Position numbers and translations under genes: made by a program | Notes under the pieces: generated by a model | Database searches by the model: none | The model's input: only the letters and a program-made list of their open reading frames with translations | Told to the model about the DNA's origin: nothing | Assembly (NCBI GenBank): GCA_944326115.1 | Contig: CALVCQ010000007.1 | Location: 1 to 64,000 of the forward strand | Source: Candidatus Gastranaerophilales bacterium | GTDB taxonomy: Bacteria > Cyanobacteriota > Vampirovibrionia > Gastranaerophilales > Gastranaerophilaceae | Reading direction: 5' to 3' | DNA length: 64,000 bases | Part shown: in pieces, positions 60,159 to 64,000 of the stretch | Position numbering within the stretch: position 1 is the stretch's first letter | Layout of the letters: every line of letters begins with the position of its first letter

Positions 60159-61240
60159 TGAGCAGAAAAAGAATGTCAGACAAATCACTGGTAAGTATAA
60201 TTGATGAAGATGAACTTCAAAATGACGATACAACCGGTGATGATTTATTTAGCGAACCCGAAACTATAACAACTGACAGCATTGATGTAATTATAGGCAA
60301 ATCAAGTTCAGTTGCAACAGATGAAATTTATATGCAATCATCAGATGATATGGATTCTGAAGAGGATGACGAACAACAGATATCTGTTCCAAGAGGTGTT
60401 TCTCTTGATGATCCCGTAAGAATGTATTTAAGAGAAATCGGTCGTATTAAATTACTAACTGCCGATGAAGAAATTGATTTAGCAAGAAAAATTATACAGG
60501 GCGGCAATGTTGGTGCAATTGCAAAAAGAAAACTTGTACAGGCAAACTTAAGACTCGTTGTTTCTATTGCAAAAAAATATGTAGGAAGAGGTATGCTTTT
60601 CTTAGATTTGATTCAAGAAGGAAATCTTGGTTTAATAAGAGCAGCCGAAAAATTTGACCACGAAAGAGGTTACAAATTTTCTACCTACGCAACATGGTGG
60701 ATAAGACAGGCTATAACAAGAGCTATTGCGGATCAAGCCCGTACAATACGTATTCCTGTCCATATGGTTGAAACTATCAATAAACTCAAGAAAGTTACAA
60801 GAAAACTTGCTCAGGAACTTTCAAGAAAGCCGACAGAAGATGAACTGGCTCAAGAAATGAACATTTCTATTTCTAAACTGAGAGAAATTATAAAAGTAGC
60901 TCAAGAGCCGCTTTCACTAGAAACTCCTATCGGGAAAGAAGAAGATTCCAGACTGGGTGATTTTATTGAAGATAAAGATGCGGATGCTCCTGTAAAAACA
61001 GTAGCTCATGAACTTTTGAGAGAAGATCTCGCAGAAGTTTTAAGCGGTCTTTCACCCCGTGAAAGAGATGTTTTAAGGCTCAGATTTGGCATGGATGACG
61101 GTAGACAAAGAACTCTTGAAGAAGTTGGACAATTGTTCGGAGTTACAAGAGAACGTATCAGACAAATCGAAGCAAAAGCCTTGAGAAAGTTAAGACATCC
61201 AAACAGAAGTAAACGTTTAAGAGAATATGTTGAAGTTTAA
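60158..61240 (+). CDS. rpoD: Primary RNA polymerase sigma factor
   Basis: 360 residues. A short acidic N-terminus (1-80) replaces a full region 1.1. Regions 1.2-2.4 read [36 protein letters not shown] and [20 protein letters not shown]. Region 3 and region 4 ([39 protein letters not shown]) follow, the latter recognising the -35 box. Short sigma factors of this build occur in cyanobacteria and their relatives. The dnaG-rpoD pair is the classical macromolecular synthesis operon, without rpsU here. Confidence 0.97.
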   Translation: MSRKRMSDKSLVSIIDEDELQNDDTTGDDLFSEPETITTDSIDVIIGKSSSVATDEIYMQSSDDMDSEEDDEQQISVPRGVSLDDPVRMYLREIGRIKLLTADEEIDLARKIIQGGNVGAIAKRKLVQANLRLVVSIAKKYVGRGMLFLDLIQEGNLGLIRAAEKFDHERGYKFSTYATWWIRQAITRAIADQARTIRIPVHMVETINKLKKVTRKLAQELSRKPTEDELAQEMNISISKLREIIKVAQEPLSLETPIGKEEDSRLGDFIEDKDADAPVKTVAHELLREDLAEVLSGLSPRERDVLRLRFGMDDGRQRTLEEVGQLFGVTRERIRQIEAKALRKLRHPNRSKRLREYVEV

Positions 61241-61257
61241 ATAACAATTTCAAAAGA

Positions 61258-61294
61258 AAAAAGAGTTAATGAATTTTCATTAACTCTTTTTTTG
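61258..61294 (+). terminator. Terminator after rpoD
   Basis: AAGAGTTAATGAA (61261-61273), loop TT, TTCATTAACTCTT (61276-61288), then T6. Confidence 0.9.
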
Positions 61295-61302
61295 CAAAAA
61301 AT

Positions 61303-61495
61303 TTGTCGGAGTGAAACCTCGCTTGTACCCGAGGACATCCTGAGCGTACGGCGTTGTTAATCTTTATACTGCACGGAGATACAAAGTATCTCCGTGCAGT
61401 GATGAAATTTTAGAAAAAAATTTCGAAACGGAATACCAAACCTTACGAACGCCAATAATCCCAGACGTAGTTGAAGTCAGTTGTCTATATGAAAT
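61303..61495 (+). repeat. Dispersed repeat, subtype 2 (copy D) with a perfect hairpin
   Basis: It starts with GGAGTGAAACCTCGCTTGTA, similar to copies B and C, and ends CTTACGAACGCCAATAATCC plus GTAGTTGAAGTCAGTTGTC and TATATGAAAT. Inside, ACTGCACGGAGATAC (61368-61382) and GTATCTCCGTGCAGT (61386-61400) pair over 15 bp with an AAA loop. The last base touches the uvrA stop codon. Confidence 0.75.
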
Positions 61496-64000
61496 TATTT
61501 TTCGAGAACAGGTTTCAGATATTGACCGGTATACGAATTTTTACATTTAATTATTTCTTCCGGTGTGCCTTCAAAAATAACATTTCCACCATCACTTCCT
61601 CCTTCCGGACCCAGGTCAATAATATGGTCTGCAATTTTTATCAAATCCATATTGTGTTCAATAATAAGTATTGTATTGCCTGCGTCTGCAAGTCTATTAA
61701 TTATTTTAATAAGTTTATCAAGGTCATACCAGTGTAGTCCTACTGATGGCTCATCAAGAAGATAAAGTGTTTTACCTGTAGCTTTTTTATTAAGTTCGGA
61801 GGCAAGCTTGATTCTCTGGGCTTCTCCTCCTGATAATGTAGTTGCACTCTGCCCTAATTTTATGTATCCTAATCCAACATCGTAAAGCGTTTTTAGTCTG
61901 CTTTTAATTTTGGGAATATTCTCAAAAAAGACATAAGCTTCCGCAACCGTCATGTTTAATACATCTGATATTGTCGCACCTTTATATTTTACTTCGAGGG
62001 TTTCTCGATTGTATCTCTGACCTTTGCATACATCACATTTTACATACACATCGGAAAGAAAATTCATCTCAATTTTTATTAATCCGTCACCTTTGCATGC
62101 TTCACACCTTCCGCCTTTAACATTGAAACTAAATCGTCCAGGCTTGTATCCTCTCACCTTTGCCTCATTTGTCATTGCATACAATTCTCTAATATATGTA
62201 AATACATCAGTATATGTTGCCGGATTGGAGCGGGGAGTCCTGCCTATAGGCGATTGATCAATATCGATAATTTTATCAATATTTTCAAATCCAAGGATTT
62301 CATCCACACCCTGTGGTTTTGGTTTATTGCCTCTTAGTTTATGGATTGCATATTCGTGTATCAAATCCTGCATTAAGGTCGATTTCCCCGAGCCGGATAC
62401 TCCTGTAAGCGCAACTATTTTTCCTAAAGGAATATCAACATTTATGTTTTTAAGGTTGTTTAGATGTGCATTTCTTACTCTTAAAAATTCACCGTTACCT
62501 TCCCGTCTATTTATAGGAACAGGTATTCTTTTTGTGCCGCTTAAGTACTGACCCGTTATAGATTCTTTTACCTGTTTGATTTCTTCAAGTGTGCCTCTGG
62601 CAACTATTTTTCCCCCGTGCACACCGGCTCTCGGTCCTATATCTACTATGTAATCCGCATTTTTCATTGTATCTTCATCGTGTTCTACAACAATAAGAGT
62701 ATTCCCGAGATTCCTTAAACGAAGAAGTGTTTTTATCAACATATCATTGTCTCTTTGATGCAAACCGATTGACGGTTCATCAAGAACATACAATACTCCT
62801 GTCAGACCGCTTCCTATTTGCGTTGCAAGTCTGATTCTCTGGGCTTCGCCGCCGGAGAGAGTTAAGGACATTCTGCTGAGGTTTAAATATCCTAAACCTA
62901 CATCAAGCAAAAATTTCAAACGGGCTCTGACTTCTTCTAAAATTTGTTTTGCAATCTTCATCTGGTAATCAGACAATTCCAAAAACAAATCAGAAAAGAA
63001 TTTAAAACTTTCTGTAACCGGCATTTCACACACTTCGTGGATATTTTTTCCGTTTATAGTAACAGCTAGAATATATGGTTTTAACCTTGCGCCATGGCAG
63101 TCTTTGCAAGGGGTTAGTTTCATATATTTCTGGATTTCTTCTCTCCAGTATTCTCCGCCGGATTCATTGTATCTTTTTTCAAGAAAAGGAATGACTCCCC
63201 AGAATTTCATTTTGTGGTTTTCGTATCTGTTTGTACCAAAGTGTTTTACCCGGATATTGATTATATCATCTCCGCCATAGAGTATAATATGCTGTTCTTT
63301 TTCCGTTAATTCTTCAAATGGTTTGTTTAAATCTATGTTGTAATGTGAAGAAACAGAATTTAACACATCATCGTAATACGAAGTGGTCGTCTTGCTCCAG
63401 GGATATATTGCACCTTGTTTTATTGATTTTTTTCTGTCCGGCACTACTAAATCCGGATCTACTACAAAATCATACCCGAGTCCGGAGCAGGTAGGACAGG
63501 CTCCGTAAGGGCTGTTGAAGCTAAAACTTCTCGGAGAAAGTTCTTCGAAGCTTAAGCCGCACTTAGGACACGCAAGTTTTTCAGAAAAGATAAGCTCTTT
63601 ATCCCCTATAACATCCACAGTCATAAGTCCGTTTGCTTTTTTTAGCGCAATCTGAGCGCTGTCTGCTATTCTTGATTTTGCACTTTCTTTTACGACTATT
63701 CTGTCAACTACAACATCTATATTGTGCTTTTTATTTTTTTCAAGTTTGATATTTTCAATATCGTCTTCATCAAGATTATAAACTTGTCCGTCAACTCTTG
63801 TTCTGATAAAACCTTCCTGCTTAAGGTCATTAAGCAGTGAGGAATACTCACCTTTTTTGCCCCTTACCACCGGTGCTATAATTTGTATCTTAGTTCCTTC
63901 GGGGAGTTTTAAAATCTTGTCAACAATTTCATCAATTGATTGCGGTTTTATTTCATCTCCGCACTGCGGACAATGGGGCGTGCCTATGCGTGCATATAGC
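61495..64000 (-). CDS. uvrA: Excinuclease ABC subunit A (5' end beyond the window)
   Basis: Only the C-terminal ~835 residues are in the window; the frame runs on past position 64000 (HCPQCGDEIKPQSIDEIV is readable at the edge). Seen: zinc motif CPKCGLSFEELSPRSFSFN plus CPTCSGLG, ABC signatures LSGGEAQRIRLATQIG and LSGGEAQRIKLASELNK, Walker B YVLDEPSIGLHQRD and YLLDEPSVGLHWYD, Walker A ALTGVSGSGKSTLMQDL, and the second zinc finger (GGRCEACKGDGLIKIEMNF; CDVCKGQRYNRETLEV). It recognises bulky DNA lesions with UvrB. Its stop abuts repeat copy D. Confidence 0.97.
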   Translation of the reverse strand, partial: LYARIGTPHCPQCGDEIKPQSIDEIVDKILKLPEGTKIQIIAPVVRGKKGEYSSLLNDLKQEGFIRTRVDGQVYNLDEDDIENIKLEKNKKHNIDVVVDRIVVKESAKSRIADSAQIALKKANGLMTVDVIGDKELIFSEKLACPKCGLSFEELSPRSFSFNSPYGACPTCSGLGYDFVVDPDLVVPDRKKSIKQGAIYPWSKTTTSYYDDVLNSVSSHYNIDLNKPFEELTEKEQHIILYGGDDIINIRVKHFGTNRYENHKMKFWGVIPFLEKRYNESGGEYWREEIQKYMKLTPCKDCHGARLKPYILAVTINGKNIHEVCEMPVTESFKFFSDLFLELSDYQMKIAKQILEEVRARLKFLLDVGLGYLNLSRMSLTLSGGEAQRIRLATQIGSGLTGVLYVLDEPSIGLHQRDNDMLIKTLLRLRNLGNTLIVVEHDEDTMKNADYIVDIGPRAGVHGGKIVARGTLEEIKQVKESITGQYLSGTKRIPVPINRREGNGEFLRVRNAHLNNLKNINVDIPLGKIVALTGVSGSGKSTLMQDLIHEYAIHKLRGNKPKPQGVDEILGFENIDKIIDIDQSPIGRTPRSNPATYTDVFTYIRELYAMTNEAKVRGYKPGRFSFNVKGGRCEACKGDGLIKIEMNFLSDVYVKCDVCKGQRYNRETLEVKYKGATISDVLNMTVAEAYVFFENIPKIKSRLKTLYDVGLGYIKLGQSATTLSGGEAQRIKLASELNKKATGKTLYLLDEPSVGLHWYDLDKLIKIINRLADAGNTILIIEHNMDLIKIADHIIDLGPEGGSDGGNVIFEGTPEEIIKCKNSYTGQYLKPVLEK

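Noticed and set aside
1-64000. CRISPR arrays, tRNA or rRNA genes
   Set aside because: No regularly spaced short repeats with unique spacers, no cloverleaf with a GTTCRANNC arm in intergenic DNA and no rRNA-like stretch were noticed; small RNA genes could still be missed without a search tool.

Overview
The window is a low-G+C, densely coded bacterial chromosome segment. No tool was run, so taxonomy is inferred from gene content. An RpaA-like response regulator with the ETIRVHIRHLRTK tail, a three-domain NifU beside NifS, a cyanobacterial-style primary sigma factor, GmhAB and HldE heptose enzymes, and many lineage-specific membrane or coiled-coil proteins point to a non-photosynthetic relative of Cyanobacteria, most likely a gut Gastranaerophilales/Melainabacteria genome. 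It is Gram-negative-like, given the ADP-heptose route, the Tat system and SecG. No tRNA, rRNA or CRISPR array was recognised.

Layout. 1-7.6 kb is accessory: an IS21-like terminus, an EF-hand protein with a Cys-His-Asp triad, relics of mobile elements, an array of five terminator-like hairpins, and a 1643-residue EF-hand/LysM/repeat protein whose repeat array was cut by a nonsense change. 7.8-9.5 kb holds a C_GCAxxG_C_C protein, dUTPase and a SerB-like phosphatase. 9.5-24.6 kb mixes unknown membrane and coiled-coil proteins with bifunctional ADP-heptose enzymes, thioredoxin, YajQ, RarA and a small secreted Cys-rich/nuclease-like pair. 24.7-27.6 kb is the most unusual segment: a NADAR-domain protein and an ADP-ribosyltransferase-like protein, convergent and overlapping at their stops, bracketed by two direct copies of a dispersed repeat. 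27.6-29.9 kb holds a small unknown protein and a second EF-hand/LysM protein.

30-46 kb is mainly housekeeping: panD, a uridine-kinase-like gene, nadD-yqeK, a HisA-HisI-HisE fusion, nifU-nifS, speD, the RpaA-like regulator, a Ctp protease, HU, then a prepilin/dCMP deaminase/def/fmt/aroH operon, and mutL. 47.1-50.7 kb is a four-gene Tat-redox operon: a Tat-signal aldo-keto reductase/ferredoxin, a membrane polyferredoxin with an internal twin-arginine motif, tatA and tatC. 51-64 kb carries a TPR protein, folP, a fourth EF-hand protein, relA/spoT, yggU, secG, dnaG-rpoD and the 3' part of uvrA.

Recurring themes. (1) A dispersed 115-bp repeat and longer forms (8.3, 24.8 and 27.4 kb), with a second subtype at 16.3 and 61.4 kb. 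(2) Four EF-hand proteins, two of which share an N-terminal KYD motif and a near-identical promoter plus 5' leader. (3) Several genes without a Shine-Dalgarno sequence whose -10 box lies only 6-9 nt before the start codon, suggesting leaderless mRNAs.
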